64,000 nt of DNA. Source: Litorimonas haliclonae. Its GTDB lineage: Bacteria; Pseudomonadota; Alphaproteobacteria; Caulobacterales; Maricaulaceae. Both the position numbers and the translations under genes were made by a program. Of this stretch, positions 8,536 through 18,214 are shown in pieces. The stretch covers positions 310,001 to 374,000 of the forward strand of contig NZ_CBCSCO010000003.1 in the NCBI RefSeq assembly GCF_965138505.1, given 5' to 3'. Below the pieces are notes generated by a model. That model was not told the origin of the DNA and did no database searches. It saw nothing but the letters and a program-made list of their open reading frames with translations. The stretch's first letter is position 1. Each line of letters opens with the position of its first letter.

Positions 8536-9035
8536 AAATCATTCGCCTCATCATTATCCTTATCACCACAGCGTTCATCGCCTGGTTATTTGGCAGCCAA
8601 ATTATTGCTTTGAACAAAGTGCGAGACGACGGACAAACTGTCTATCTGGACTTACGACCCGTTGACCCGCGCGCGCTCATGCTCGGCGATTATATGCGCC
8701 TGCGTTATACCGAAGAGCGTGTGCCAGAGGGCAGGGACATAGACGACCTGCCTCCAAAAGGGGCCTTCGTCATGACGCTGAATGAAAATAACGTCGGCAG
8801 CTTCTCACATCTTGATTCAAAAGCGAAAATTTCTTCTAATGAAGTAAGGTTCAATTACACCCGCACGAATAGAAGTCTGACCTTCGGCGCGCCGCGTTTT
8901 TATTTCGAAAATGGCACAGCACAGACCTATGAGAATGCCAGATACGGTGTGTTCAAAGTCTCTCCAGCAGGAAAAGCCATATTGGTCAATCTGGCGGATG
9001 AAAAGTTCAAAACCCTTCGCCCTGATTCAGATTAG
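8532..9035 (+). CDS. GDYXXLXY domain protein
   Basis: Membrane-anchored protein of 167 residues. An N-terminal helix (about residues 4-26) leads into an extracytoplasmic domain carrying the defining motif GDYMRLRY at 52-59, in the context VDPRALMLGDY. It overlaps the DUF2157/DUF4401 gene by ATGA, so both are translated together and probably form one membrane complex. The biochemical role of the pair is unknown. Its end lies 4 bases from the convergent trmFO stop. Confidence 0.85.
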   Translation: MKIIRLIIILITTAFIAWLFGSQIIALNKVRDDGQTVYLDLRPVDPRALMLGDYMRLRYTEERVPEGRDIDDLPPKGAFVMTLNENNVGSFSHLDSKAKISSNEVRFNYTRTNRSLTFGAPRFYFENGTAQTYENARYGVFKVSPAGKAILVNLADEKFKTLRPDSD

Positions 9036-9039
9036 TCTT

Positions 9040-10425
9040 CTAAGCCTTCGCCCAAGGTAGAATGTCGTTAAGCGCTCGCTTGGCCAAAAGCCCCTTACGG
9101 AACCGCGTTTTATCTTTACCGCGCAAGCGTTTTCCATCCGGAGACTTATAGACAATCTCTTCTTCCATAGGCGGGAATAGGCCAAAATTCACATTCATCG
9201 GCTGAAACTTGGATTTTGGTCCGTCCATAAACCCGCCCGTGACATGCTCCATCAGAGCGCCGAGCGCGGTTGTACGCGGCGGCATATCCATGGTCTGTCC
9301 CAACGCTTGCGCTGCAGCGAGTCGGCCCGCGATCAATCCGAACGAGGCGCTTTCGATATAGCCTTCAACTCCCATGATTTGACCCGCAAAGCGAATGTCT
9401 TCCCGGCCCTTCAACTGAAGTTGTGAATTCAATAGCTTAGGCGAGTTTATGAAGGTATTTCTGTGTATACCGCCGAGCCGCGCAAAGACCGCCTTTTGCA
9501 AGCCTGGAATAGTTTTGAATATCTCTGCCTGCGCGCCGTATTTCATCTTCGTCTGAAAACCGACCATATTGTAGAGCGTGCCAAGGGCGTTATCCTGACG
9601 CAGCTGCACAATTGCATGGGCCTTTACGGTTGGATTATGCGGGTTAGTTAGGCCGACGGGTTTCATCGGTCCCCAACGCAATGTCTCGGCGCCGCGAGAG
9701 GCCATGACTTCAATCGGCAAACAGCTCTCAAAATAAGGCGTGTCTTTCTCAAAGTCTTTAAACTCGGTCTGATCGGAATTAATGAGCGCCTCGATAAAGG
9801 CCTCATATTGCTCTTTATCGAGCGGGCAATTGATATAATCCGCGCCGTCGCCGCCCGGGCCTTTTTTGTCGTAACGCGACTGCATCCACGCAATGTCAAA
9901 ATCGATACTGTCCTTGTAAACAATCGGGGCAATGGCGTCGAAAAAGGCGAGGCTGTCTTCGCCCGTTGTTTGCAATATATCCTGCGCCAATGCCGGAGCG
10001 GTGAGGGGACCTGTCGCAATAATCGTATTGCCCCACTCTTTCGGCGGCAGGCCTTTGACTTCGCCGTATTCGACAGTAACTAACGGGTGTTGTTGCAGGA
10101 TTGTGGTCACAGCTTCGGAAAACTTGTCCCGGTCAACAGCAAGCGCGCCGCCCGCCGGAAGCTTGGTCATATCACCCATGCCCATAATCAGGCTGTTTGA
10201 AAGCCGCATTTCCTCGTGCAAGACGCCGACAGCATTGCCGTGCTTGTCATCAGAGCGGAAAGAGTTTGAGCAAACAAGCTCCGCAAAGCCGCCCCCTTGA
10301 TGCGCTTCCGTCATGCGCTTCGGGCGCATTTCATGAAGAATAACGGGGACGCCGCGCGAAACGCACTGCCACGCCGCCTCCGACCCTGCTAATCCCGCGC
10401 CGATAATATGTACTGCCTTGACCAT
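9040..10425 (-). CDS. trmFO: TrmFO, folate/FAD-dependent tRNA (uracil-54-C5) methyltransferase
   Basis: Makes ribothymidine at position 54 of tRNA using methylenetetrahydrofolate and FADH2. The 461-residue protein opens with MVKAVHIIGAGLAGSEAAWQ, the FAD-binding Rossmann motif, followed by the TrmFO signature CSNSFRSDD and a C-terminal GGFMDGPKSKFQPMNVNFGLFPP block. The start is placed at ATG 10425, which puts the FAD motif at the N-terminus as in the family; in-frame starts at 10437 and 10497 would add 4-24 unconserved residues. It is divergent from the membrane protein at 10496, leaving about 70 bases for two promoters. Confidence 0.95.
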   Translation of the reverse strand: MVKAVHIIGAGLAGSEAAWQCVSRGVPVILHEMRPKRMTEAHQGGGFAELVCSNSFRSDDKHGNAVGVLHEEMRLSNSLIMGMGDMTKLPAGGALAVDRDKFSEAVTTILQQHPLVTVEYGEVKGLPPKEWGNTIIATGPLTAPALAQDILQTTGEDSLAFFDAIAPIVYKDSIDFDIAWMQSRYDKKGPGGDGADYINCPLDKEQYEAFIEALINSDQTEFKDFEKDTPYFESCLPIEVMASRGAETLRWGPMKPVGLTNPHNPTVKAHAIVQLRQDNALGTLYNMVGFQTKMKYGAQAEIFKTIPGLQKAVFARLGGIHRNTFINSPKLLNSQLQLKGREDIRFAGQIMGVEGYIESASFGLIAGRLAAAQALGQTMDMPPRTTALGALMEHVTGGFMDGPKSKFQPMNVNFGLFPPMEEEIVYKSPDGKRLRGKDKTRFRKGLLAKRALNDILPWAKA

Positions 10426-10495
10426 GGGCGAGGCCATAAGGCAGGACTGTCCTAGATGCAATGTGACAAGCGAGTCGCATGGCAGGAGGGACAGC

Positions 10496-11482
10496 ATGAA
10501 AATTGAGTCGAGAAAACCGACAACCCCGTTTGATTTCGGACAAGCCGCCGGAGCGTGGTTTAATACGTCGGACGGAAAAAACTATGCCATACGCCTTTGG
10601 GTGTGGCACAGCGCGGCGATATTGGTCGTGCTGATGATCTGCCAGCCTTTAATGCTTCCGCATTATGCTGATATATTAGAAGCGTCCTGGCGCGTGAACC
10701 AGCAAACCATGAGCGGTCAATCCTCAGAAGATGTAAGTATGGCCCTCTGGGCAGCCATGGGGCAAGTCGCTCTCCCAACTCTCCTTTTCGTAATTGGTTT
10801 AATGGTAACCACCTCTATGGGCGAAAGCGCCTTATACCGAAAATATTTATTAGGGGCAGAGCCTGCGCGGATTCCTATCAGGCTGGATATTCACGCGGGG
10901 CGAAACCTTCTGGCGCAGATTGGATTTTACGCTCTTTATATGGCTGTCTATATTTTGGGGTTGCTGGCGATTACAATTATCGGCGGTGTATTCGGGCTAT
11001 TATTTGCCCCTCTAGGAGCTTTGGTTGCAATTACTGGTATTTTCGCCTTGCTTGTTGTTATGATTGCCTACCCGATACGGTTTGCACCCTCTGCGGCCCT
11101 GACCGCTCTTGACGGGAAAACACATGTCTTGGCTACCAGAAAGGTGACCAAACATCGCTTCTGGTCTCTGTTCGGCGTATATCTGGTCGTCTATATTGGC
11201 GGGTATATCGGCTATTATGTGGTTAGTTTGATTGGCATGTTGCTGGTGTCCGGTAATCCGGATTTCTTGACGGCGCTGTCCGGATTTGGCGGAGAGAACC
11301 CGCGTCCAATCATCGAAGCGACAATCGACCGATTTTCAAATCCACTTTATATGGTCCTGGGTATTGCTGCGATGACAATGATGGCCGCCGCCCTTTCAGC
11401 TTGGATTCTTTGGATAGCCGGCGTCTCGGCCTATGCCGTCCGTTGGTGGCACAGCGACGATCCCGCGCAGGCATTTGAGTGA
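10496..11482 (+). CDS. Unknown polytopic membrane protein
   Basis: Protein of 328 residues not matched to a named family. A hydrophilic start of about 35 residues is followed by some six to seven hydrophobic spans, including GLLAITIIGGVFGLLFAPLG and a Tyr/Gly-rich span (VVYIGGYIGYYVV), and ends with a WW-containing juxtamembrane tail. The start at 10496 is supported by AGGAGG about seven bases upstream; the longer frame from 10418 would overlap the trmFO start. The glycine-rich helices suggest a small transporter or channel-like protein, but nothing in the sequence shows a substrate. Confidence 0.75.
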   Translation: MKIESRKPTTPFDFGQAAGAWFNTSDGKNYAIRLWVWHSAAILVVLMICQPLMLPHYADILEASWRVNQQTMSGQSSEDVSMALWAAMGQVALPTLLFVIGLMVTTSMGESALYRKYLLGAEPARIPIRLDIHAGRNLLAQIGFYALYMAVYILGLLAITIIGGVFGLLFAPLGALVAITGIFALLVVMIAYPIRFAPSAALTALDGKTHVLATRKVTKHRFWSLFGVYLVVYIGGYIGYYVVSLIGMLLVSGNPDFLTALSGFGGENPRPIIEATIDRFSNPLYMVLGIAAMTMMAAALSAWILWIAGVSAYAVRWWHSDDPAQAFE

Positions 11483-11486
11483 CTTT

Positions 11487-11514
11487 ATAGCTTGATTGAC
11501 ATAGCTTGATTGAC
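11487..11514 (+). repeat. Perfect 14-base tandem repeat upstream of the TonB-C gene
   Basis: ATAGCTTGATTGAC occurs twice in direct tandem (11487-11500 and 11501-11514), ending 42 bases before the next ATG. The junction creates TTGACA, a good -35 box, and TGCAAT lies 17 bases further on as a weak -10. It could be a recent slip duplication or a paired regulator site. Confidence 0.6.
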
Positions 11515-11556
11515 GCCCTGCAATCTGACGTTTAGTTGTTTTCATCAGGAGGGTTT

Positions 11557-12660
11557 ATGAAGTCATTACTAATGTCGTTGGTCGTTACGCTTGGGCTATC
11601 AACTGCTGCCTTTGCAAAGACTCCGCCTGAAATTATGAAGCCTTATAAAGAATACCGTTCGGCTTTGAAGGCAGGCGATGCGGACAGAGCCCGAGAGCAT
11701 TCCTACGAAGCTTGGCAACAAGCTGAAAAGCTTTTGGGAGACAGTAAGCTTACCGGCGATCTGGCACAAAACTTTGCTGACATTACGAGCGATGCGAAAG
11801 ATAAAAACCGGGCTGATGCCTTCGAACGTAGTATGGAGCTGGCAAGCTATTACGGCGAAGAGGCCCCCATTACCTGGTTGGATCGAAGCATCCGGCTGGG
11901 AAATTACTATAAATCTTATGGCGATTGGCGGAAAATGTTTTCCACTGCCAAAAACATTGCGAAATATGCAGAAGAAAACGGCCTGACAAATTCAACTTTT
12001 TATGGAGAAGCCCTCACATTGAAGACCGAATGGTATGTTCGAAAAGGCGACCATGAGAAAACAGAGGAAACGTCTGAAGCCGCGATGAAAGCGTTTGAAT
12101 CCGCCACGGACGGTGTTGTCAGCATTCAGCCATTGATGGCCACTTTGTACTCTGGCTTTGGCGAGGAAGGCCAAGGCAATGTCATGGATGCCGCCCTCGA
12201 ATACCAAAAGGTGATGGAGGCAATTGACGGTAAACTCGATCAAGACCACCCCTTATCCGCTCAGGCATTAGGGCGTTGGTCTCACATGCGCTCGAGGTTG
12301 TCTGAGGAAGGATTGCTAGAGGAAGCCGAGCAAAAAGGGCTTTGTCAGTGCTGGCCATATGACAAACCTAGGAACGAAGCGCTAAAGCCGATTAAGCGCA
12401 AACCGCCGAAAATGCCCCGTGATGCCTATGTCTCTGGCTATTCAATTGTTGAATTTGACCTAGATGATGAAGGTAGGATCATAAACCCTGAAATCCTGAT
12501 TTCTTGGCCTGAAGATCTCTACGAAGAAGCATCGCTGAAATCTTTGGAGGGTTGGCGATATACAGCTCGTGTCGCTGGAGAAACGGACGCAGACCGTCAG
12601 GACCTGATCTCAACGATCAGATACCGATTGACAGACGCCTCAGGAAACATCCTTTACTGA
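11557..12660 (+). CDS. Exported protein with C-terminal TonB-like domain
   Basis: Protein of 367 residues with a signal peptide (MKSLLMSLVVTLGLSTAAFA), a helical middle region resembling TPR-like repeats (about residues 30-240) and a C-terminal TonB/TolA-type fold (about 285-367) with GYSIVEFDLDDEGRI and SLEGWRY. The ATG at 11557 is chosen because AGGAGGG lies just upstream; a frame seven codons longer exists. It has no N-terminal membrane anchor, so it is probably periplasmic rather than a true energy transducer. The role is unknown. Confidence 0.72.
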   Translation: MKSLLMSLVVTLGLSTAAFAKTPPEIMKPYKEYRSALKAGDADRAREHSYEAWQQAEKLLGDSKLTGDLAQNFADITSDAKDKNRADAFERSMELASYYGEEAPITWLDRSIRLGNYYKSYGDWRKMFSTAKNIAKYAEENGLTNSTFYGEALTLKTEWYVRKGDHEKTEETSEAAMKAFESATDGVVSIQPLMATLYSGFGEEGQGNVMDAALEYQKVMEAIDGKLDQDHPLSAQALGRWSHMRSRLSEEGLLEEAEQKGLCQCWPYDKPRNEALKPIKRKPPKMPRDAYVSGYSIVEFDLDDEGRIINPEILISWPEDLYEEASLKSLEGWRYTARVAGETDADRQDLISTIRYRLTDASGNILY

Positions 12661-12687
12661 TTAAATTAGCCCACTTAGGCTTTAAAC

Positions 12688-15564
12688 TTACTCCGCCGCC
12701 TCGGCTTTCGGGGATTTCCGCTTGTCATCGCGGTCCAATAGCGGGCCGAGATAGCGTCCCGTCCAGCTTTCCTTGACCTTAGCGACGTCTTCCGGCGTAC
12801 CGACCGCGACGATCTCTCCGCCGCCGTCACCGCCTTCTGGGCCGATGTCAATAATCCAGTCGGCGGTTTTGACCACGTCGAGATTGTGCTCGATGATAAT
12901 CATCGTATTGCCGGTACCAACCAGCTCATTTAGCACGCCGAGTAGCTTGTTTACATCCTCAAAGTGCAAGCCTGTCGTTGGCTCGTCCAAAATATAAAGC
13001 GTGCGGCCTGTCGCGCGTTTGGACAGCTCTTTTGCGAGCTTCACGCGTTGTGCCTCACCGCCTGAGAGCGTCGTCGCTTGCTGCCCGACCTTCAAATATC
13101 CAAGTCCGACGCGTTGCAGCGTCACTAGCTTGTCCCGAATCGTCGGCACCGCTTTGAAAAACTCTGCGCCTTCATCGACATCCATGTTGAGGACATCAGC
13201 GATAGATTTGCCTTTGAATTTGATCTCGAGCGTCTCACGGTTATAGCGCGCCCCGTCGCACACATCACAGGTCACATAGACATCGGGGAGGAAGTGCATT
13301 TCAATCTTGATAACGCCGCCGCCCTGACAGGCTTCGCAGCGTCCGCCTTTGACATTGAAGGAGAAACGCCCCGGTTTATAGCCGCGAGTTTTGGCTTCGG
13401 GCAGCCCGGCAAACCAATCCCGAATAGGAGTAAAGGCCCCCGTATAAGTGGCTGGGTTAGACCTCGGCGTCCGCCCAATCGGCGATTGATCAATATCGAT
13501 CACCTTGTCCAAATGCTCTAAACCGTCAATGGATTTGTGGGGCATTGGCTGGACAGAGGATTTGTTCAGGCGCTTCGCGACGGCCTTATAAAGTGTCTCA
13601 ATCGTGAGAGTTGATTTCCCGCCGCCGGATACGCCTGTCACACAAGTCATCAGTCCGAGGGGGAAGTCGGCATCCACATTTTTCAAATTATTGCCCGTCG
13701 CGCCTTTGACCGATAGTTTTTTGTCTTTATTTGGTTTGCGGCGTTTTGTCGGAATTTCGATTTCCTTTTTTCCCGTCAGATATTTGCCCGTCAGGGAATC
13801 CTTAGATTTCTTGATTTGTGTAGGCGTGCCAGCGGCAACAACTTCACCGCCGTGAATGCCGGCCAGGGGACCCATATCGACAACATAATCAGCGGTCAGG
13901 ATGGCCTCTTCGTCATGTTCGACAACAATGACTGTATTGCCCAGATCCCGAAGATTCTGGAGCGTTTCCAAAAGCCGTGAATTATCACGCTGATGCAAAC
14001 CGATAGACGGTTCGTCCAAGACATAAAGAACCCCCGTCAGGCCGGAACCGATCTGGCTGGCAAGGCGAATACGCTGGCTTTCTCCGCCTGAGAGCGAGCC
14101 GGAGCCGCGCCCGAGCGAGAGATAATCCAACCCGACAGCATTCAGAAACTCCAGCCGATCGCGAATTTCTTTCAATATGCGCTCTGCAATTTCCATGTCT
14201 TTGTCGGAGAGTTCAGTGCCAAGTTTCTTGAAACGCGTATAAGCGTCCTGAATGGACATATCGCCGGGTTCGGAAATGTCCATTCCGGCAACTTTCACGC
14301 AAAGGGATTCAGGTCGCAGGCGTTTGCCGCCGCAGGCGTCGCACTGCGAATCCGACATATATTTGCCGAGATCATCGCGCACCCAGGTCGATTCCGTTTC
14401 GCGGTAACGACGTTGCAGGTTTGGAATGACTCCTTCAAAAGGCTTGGTGGTTTTATATGATCGCTTGCCGTCCTTATAATGAAAATCGACTTTTGTGCCT
14501 TTGGTCCCGAACAGAACAACCTCTTTCGCTTTAGCCGAGAGCTTCTCAAACGGCGTATCGACCTTGAAATCATAATGTTTGGCGAGTGCTTTCAAAGTTT
14601 GCATGTAAAGCCCGTCCGGCTTTTTCGACCATGGCAAGATGGCCCCGCCCGCGAGCGACCTCCGCTCATCCGGCACCACTAATCCGGCATCAAATTTGAG
14701 CTCTTTGCCCAGACCGTCACAAGTCGGGCAGGCGCCGAAAGGGTTGTTAAAGGAGAAAAGTCGTGGCTCAATTTCGGAAATGGTAAATCCGGAGACAGGA
14801 CAGGCGAATTTTTCGGAAAAGAGAATACGTTTTTCCGGATCATCGGCATATTCCGCCGCTGCCAGTCCGTCGGCAATACGCAAACTCGCCTCTAAACTGT
14901 CGGCGAGGCGGGTCTCAAGCCCTTCGCGAACGACGACACGGTCAACCACAATATCGATATTATGTTTATATTTCTTATCAAGCGCTTCGGCGTCTTCAAT
15001 TCGGACTATCTCACCGTTGATTTTTGCCCGTTGATAGCCTTGCTTCATAAACTCGGCGAGGTCTTTCCGAAACTCCCCTTTACGTCCGCGTACAAAGGGC
15101 GCCATGATGTAGAGCTTGGTGCCCTCAGGCAGGGCCATGATAATATCAACCATTTGCGAGACAGTCTGGCTCTCAATCGGCAGACCTGTCGCGGGTGAGT
15201 AGGGGACGCCCACCCGCGCCCAGAGAAGGCGCATATAATCATAAATTTCCGTGACCGTTCCGACTGTTGAACGGGGGTTCTTTGACGTTGTTTTCTGTTC
15301 AATTGATATGGCGGGAGACAAACCTTCGATAGAGTCGACATCAGGCTTGCCCTGTAACTCCAGGAACTGACGCGCATAGGCCGACAGGCTTTCTACATAG
15401 CGTCGCTGTCCTTCGGCATAGATCGTATCAAAGGCGAGCGAAGACTTTCCGGACCCTGAAAGCCCCGTAATGACGATCAGCTTGTCGCGCGGCAAATCCA
15501 CATTGACGCTTTTTAGATTATGCTCGCGGGCTCCGCGAACCTGAATGGATTTTAGCATGGCCAT
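12688..15564 (-). CDS. uvrA: UvrA, excinuclease ABC subunit A
   Basis: Damage-recognition ATPase of nucleotide excision repair, about 958 residues. It shows both ABC modules: Walker A GLSGSGKSSLAFDTI near residue 30 and GVSGGGKSTLTIETLY near 640, ABC signatures SLSGGESQRIRLA and TLSGGEAQRVKLA, and zinc modules with CPTCDG, CDACGG, CEACQGGG and CDVCDG. The start is uncertain by a few codons: ATG at 15564 or 15558 is more likely than the TTG at 15576. It is divergent from ssb across about 160 bases, a common arrangement that often carries a LexA box; none was obvious to me there. Confidence 0.97.
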   Translation of the reverse strand: MAMLKSIQVRGAREHNLKSVNVDLPRDKLIVITGLSGSGKSSLAFDTIYAEGQRRYVESLSAYARQFLELQGKPDVDSIEGLSPAISIEQKTTSKNPRSTVGTVTEIYDYMRLLWARVGVPYSPATGLPIESQTVSQMVDIIMALPEGTKLYIMAPFVRGRKGEFRKDLAEFMKQGYQRAKINGEIVRIEDAEALDKKYKHNIDIVVDRVVVREGLETRLADSLEASLRIADGLAAAEYADDPEKRILFSEKFACPVSGFTISEIEPRLFSFNNPFGACPTCDGLGKELKFDAGLVVPDERRSLAGGAILPWSKKPDGLYMQTLKALAKHYDFKVDTPFEKLSAKAKEVVLFGTKGTKVDFHYKDGKRSYKTTKPFEGVIPNLQRRYRETESTWVRDDLGKYMSDSQCDACGGKRLRPESLCVKVAGMDISEPGDMSIQDAYTRFKKLGTELSDKDMEIAERILKEIRDRLEFLNAVGLDYLSLGRGSGSLSGGESQRIRLASQIGSGLTGVLYVLDEPSIGLHQRDNSRLLETLQNLRDLGNTVIVVEHDEEAILTADYVVDMGPLAGIHGGEVVAAGTPTQIKKSKDSLTGKYLTGKKEIEIPTKRRKPNKDKKLSVKGATGNNLKNVDADFPLGLMTCVTGVSGGGKSTLTIETLYKAVAKRLNKSSVQPMPHKSIDGLEHLDKVIDIDQSPIGRTPRSNPATYTGAFTPIRDWFAGLPEAKTRGYKPGRFSFNVKGGRCEACQGGGVIKIEMHFLPDVYVTCDVCDGARYNRETLEIKFKGKSIADVLNMDVDEGAEFFKAVPTIRDKLVTLQRVGLGYLKVGQQATTLSGGEAQRVKLAKELSKRATGRTLYILDEPTTGLHFEDVNKLLGVLNELVGTGNTMIIIEHNLDVVKTADWIIDIGPEGGDGGGEIVAVGTPEDVAKVKESWTGRYLGPLLDRDDKRKSPKAEAAE

Positions 15565-15723
15565 GAAGTCGTCCAATTATCGGAAGAGTTAACAGGTTTT
15601 CTACGCCTCATTGTGGACTTAGGTTGCCCATCCCTTCAATACAAGTCAGGTGCCGGGCGCTCTTGCAGAGTCGCGCCCAAGGCCTTAGAACATAAATAGA
15701 ACAAAAACGTCAAGAGGTGAAAC

Positions 15724-16230
15724 ATGGCAGGCTCAGTCAATAAAGTGATCCTAATCGGGAATGTCGGCAAAGACCCCGAAATCAGAACATTCGGCAATGG
15801 CGGTAAAGTCGCCAATTTTTCCATTGCGACATCAGAGCAGTGGAAAGACAAGCAAGGTCAACGTCAGGAAAAAACCGAATGGCACAATATTGCCGTGTTC
15901 AGTGACGGTCTTGTCGGCGTGATAGAGCGCTATGTCAAAAAGGGCTCCAAGCTTTACATCGAAGGCAAGCTACAGACCCGTAAATGGCAGGACCGCGACG
16001 GCAACGACAAATATACGACCGAAGTTGTCTTGCAGGGCTTTAACGGCACGCTCACAATGCTTGACAGCGCAAACAGCTCCGGCGGAGGCGGCGGACGCTC
16101 ATCCGGCGGCGGCTACAATCAAGACAGCGGCGGCTATGGCAATATGAACCAAGGCGGCGGCTCTCGCTCCGCCTCTGCCATGGAAGGGCCAAAGGAAAAC
16201 TTCGACCTGGACGACGAAATTCCGTTTTAG
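15724..16230 (+). CDS. ssb: Single-stranded DNA-binding protein
   Basis: SSB of 168 residues that coats single-stranded DNA and recruits replication and repair proteins. The OB-fold domain spans about residues 1-112 (SVNKVILIGNVGKDPEIR at the start, WQDRDGNDKYTTEVV near the end), then comes a Gly/Ser-rich linker with several GGG runs and the acidic tip DLDDEIPF that docks partner proteins. AGAGGTG lies just before the ATG. It is divergent from uvrA. Confidence 0.97.
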   Translation: MAGSVNKVILIGNVGKDPEIRTFGNGGKVANFSIATSEQWKDKQGQRQEKTEWHNIAVFSDGLVGVIERYVKKGSKLYIEGKLQTRKWQDRDGNDKYTTEVVLQGFNGTLTMLDSANSSGGGGGRSSGGGYNQDSGGYGNMNQGGGSRSASAMEGPKENFDLDDEIPF

Positions 16231-16265
16231 TTTAATCCAGAAGCCCCGCCGTCATTGGCCTAAGA

Positions 16266-16691
16266 TTGGAAAACTTTACACCGATATCTGCTTCGATTGG
16301 AGGCGTCCTTATTGGACTATCAGCCGTACTCCTTATGGGGAGTGCGGGCCGCATTGCAGGCATTAGCGGAATCCTTGGCGGTCTCTTTTCATCTACAAAG
16401 GCCGATAGGGGCTGGCGAATTGCGTTCTTGGCAGGACTTGTCCTTGGCCCTTTTCTTGCCGCTTTGTGGAAAGCTGAATTTCTTAGTGTAAATTTTCCAG
16501 TGACAGGGCCTTTACTCGTCATTGCTGGCGTCTTGGTGGGGCTAGGAACACAAATAGGGGGCGGGTGTACCAGTGGTCATGGCGTTTGCGGTAATGCGCG
16601 GCTATCGATGCGATCCGTCATTGCGACGCTTACATTTATGACAACAGGTGTTGTGACTGTTTTCATCCTTCGCCACGTTGTGGGGGCCTAA
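16266..16691 (+). CDS. YeeE/YedE-family membrane protein, half 1
   Basis: Integral membrane protein of 141 residues, about four spans, with GGGCTSGHGVCGNARLS, the Cys-containing signature of YeeE/YedE sulfur transporters (TsuA-type thiosulfate permeases). The start is a TTG at 16266, as no ATG fits before the first span. The stop is one base before the ATG of the second half, so the two are co-translated and probably form one two-subunit importer of a reduced sulfur compound. Confidence 0.85.
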   Translation: MENFTPISASIGGVLIGLSAVLLMGSAGRIAGISGILGGLFSSTKADRGWRIAFLAGLVLGPFLAALWKAEFLSVNFPVTGPLLVIAGVLVGLGTQIGGGCTSGHGVCGNARLSMRSVIATLTFMTTGVVTVFILRHVVGA

Positions 16692-16692
16692 A

Positions 16693-17106
16693 ATGAAACT
16701 ACGGCTCGCAACTTTTTTCGCCGGGTTACTGTTCGGCTTAGGATTGACCGTTTCTCAAATGGTCAATCCAGAGAAAGTCATCGCATTCCTGGACATTTTT
16801 GGTGATTGGGATCCTAGCCTGGCCTTGGTCATGGGCGGAGCGCTAGTCGTTACCCTGATCGGATATAGGTTTGTCCTTAAATCGGCGAAGCCTTTATTTG
16901 AAACAAAATTCTGTCTGCCGGAAAAACGTGACATCGACAAACGCCTGATTATTGGGTCAGGATTGTTCGGGGTGGGGTGGGGGCTTTCGGGGCTTTGCCC
17001 AGGTCCAGCATTGGCGAATTTTAGTTTCGGAGGAAACAACGCGATTATTTTCACCACTTCAATGGTCGCCACAATCGCAGTATTTCGAATATTTAAAAGA
17101 ACATAG
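16693..17106 (+). CDS. YeeE/YedE-family membrane protein, half 2 (DUF6691-type)
   Basis: Partner of the preceding gene, 137 residues and about four spans. It carries GLTVSQMVNPEKVIAFLDIFGDWDPSLALVMGGA near the start and GWGLSGLCPGPAL, the second conserved Cys motif of the family. Such split pairs are widespread in Proteobacteria and are linked to thiosulfate or sulfide-related sulfur import, often near persulfide dioxygenases or ArsR-type regulators; neither is next to it here. The start at ATG 16693 follows directly on the stop of half 1. Confidence 0.85.
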   Translation: MKLRLATFFAGLLFGLGLTVSQMVNPEKVIAFLDIFGDWDPSLALVMGGALVVTLIGYRFVLKSAKPLFETKFCLPEKRDIDKRLIIGSGLFGVGWGLSGLCPGPALANFSFGGNNAIIFTTSMVATIAVFRIFKRT

Positions 17107-17274
17107 CTTAAAACTGACAGTAAGGACTTGAACGGAATTTCTAAGCCCCGTCCCCTTAATGACTCATTTGTCATTTAATCTTTTGTCCACCTGCCTTTTT
17201 TCTGCCACACTTTGAAGGGTAGTTATATTGTAACGTCAAAAAGGTATAACGTGGTTTCAGAAAAGGGGAAAAGC

Positions 17275-18186
17275 ATGTGGTCGGCGGTCTCCGTTGACCC
17301 GCGCCATTATCAGATTGGCGTCCTTGCTTCTCTGATATTGTTCGGCTTGTTTCATTTCGGCTTTGACCTTGCCTGGTGGCATGTGGCGGGGTGTGTGGGT
17401 TCAACCCTCGTCACCCAGGCTTTTGCTGACCGTATTGTCGGGCGGCGTTTTGACCCGCGGAGTCCGCTCATTTCGGCCCTCTCTCTAACCCTTCTCTTAC
17501 GGACTGGCTCGCTCACACTTTCTATTGCCGCGGGCGTATTAGCGGTTTCTTCGAAATATATTTTGCGGTGGAAGGGCAAACATATTTTCAACCCGGCTAA
17601 TTTTGGGTTGGTTGTTCTTTCGCTTCTTTTCACCTCCGCCTGGATATCCCCCGGCCAATGGGGAGCAGCGCCTCTATTTGCTCTACTCCTGCTTGGCCTC
17701 GGCGGCATGGTGACGGGGAAAGCCAAAAGATGGGATATAAGCCTTGCCCTTTTAGGCAGTTACGGCCTTCTCATCTGTGGCCGCGCGCTATGGCTCGGCG
17801 ATCCTTTGGCTATTCCGGTCCATCAAATGCAGAGCGGCGCTCTATTGATATTCGCCTTTTTTATGATTTCTGACCCTAAAACCACACCGGATGCGAGAGC
17901 AGGGCGTCTTGTTTACGCGGCAATAGTCGCAGCCGTCGGCTTCACTATACAATTTGGACTTTACAATGCCGCCGGGATTATTTTGGCGCTCATCCTCACG
18001 GCTCCGCTCGTCCCGTTAATTGATAAGATTTTCAAGGCAGAACGCTACTCGTGGCCGAAACTCATTCGGGTGATGTCTAGCAAAGAACCCGGAAAGCCGA
18101 ACGATAATGAGTTAACGCAAAGATTGTCTAAAACGTCTCGACCTTCTGTATCGCCGCCCCTTGGGCTTGCGCGAAATAACAAGTAA
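17275..18186 (+). CDS. RnfD/NqrB-like membrane protein (orphan)
   Basis: Protein of 303 residues with about eight spans related to subunit D of Rnf and NqrB, the flavin-carrying membrane subunits of electron-transport complexes. Family features are DPRHYQIGVLASL at the start, KGKHIFNPANFGLV in the middle and FFMISDPKTTPDARAGRL near the end. No other rnf/nqr gene is near, so it is an orphan member. The ATG at 17275 is preceded by AGGGGAAAAG. A DUF2330 gene follows after 28 bases, a pairing I have seen as recurrent; the electron partner is unknown. Confidence 0.78.
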   Translation: MWSAVSVDPRHYQIGVLASLILFGLFHFGFDLAWWHVAGCVGSTLVTQAFADRIVGRRFDPRSPLISALSLTLLLRTGSLTLSIAAGVLAVSSKYILRWKGKHIFNPANFGLVVLSLLFTSAWISPGQWGAAPLFALLLLGLGGMVTGKAKRWDISLALLGSYGLLICGRALWLGDPLAIPVHQMQSGALLIFAFFMISDPKTTPDARAGRLVYAAIVAAVGFTIQFGLYNAAGIILALILTAPLVPLIDKIFKAERYSWPKLIRVMSSKEPGKPNDNELTQRLSKTSRPSVSPPLGLARNNK

Positions 18187-18214
18187 TATTTTAAAATTCA
18201 CAAAGGAGCCTACC

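Noticed and set aside
10426..10497. Longer start for trmFO
   Set aside because: The extra residues are unlike the family and would overlap the ribosome site of the divergent gene; ATG 10425 gives the standard N-terminus.
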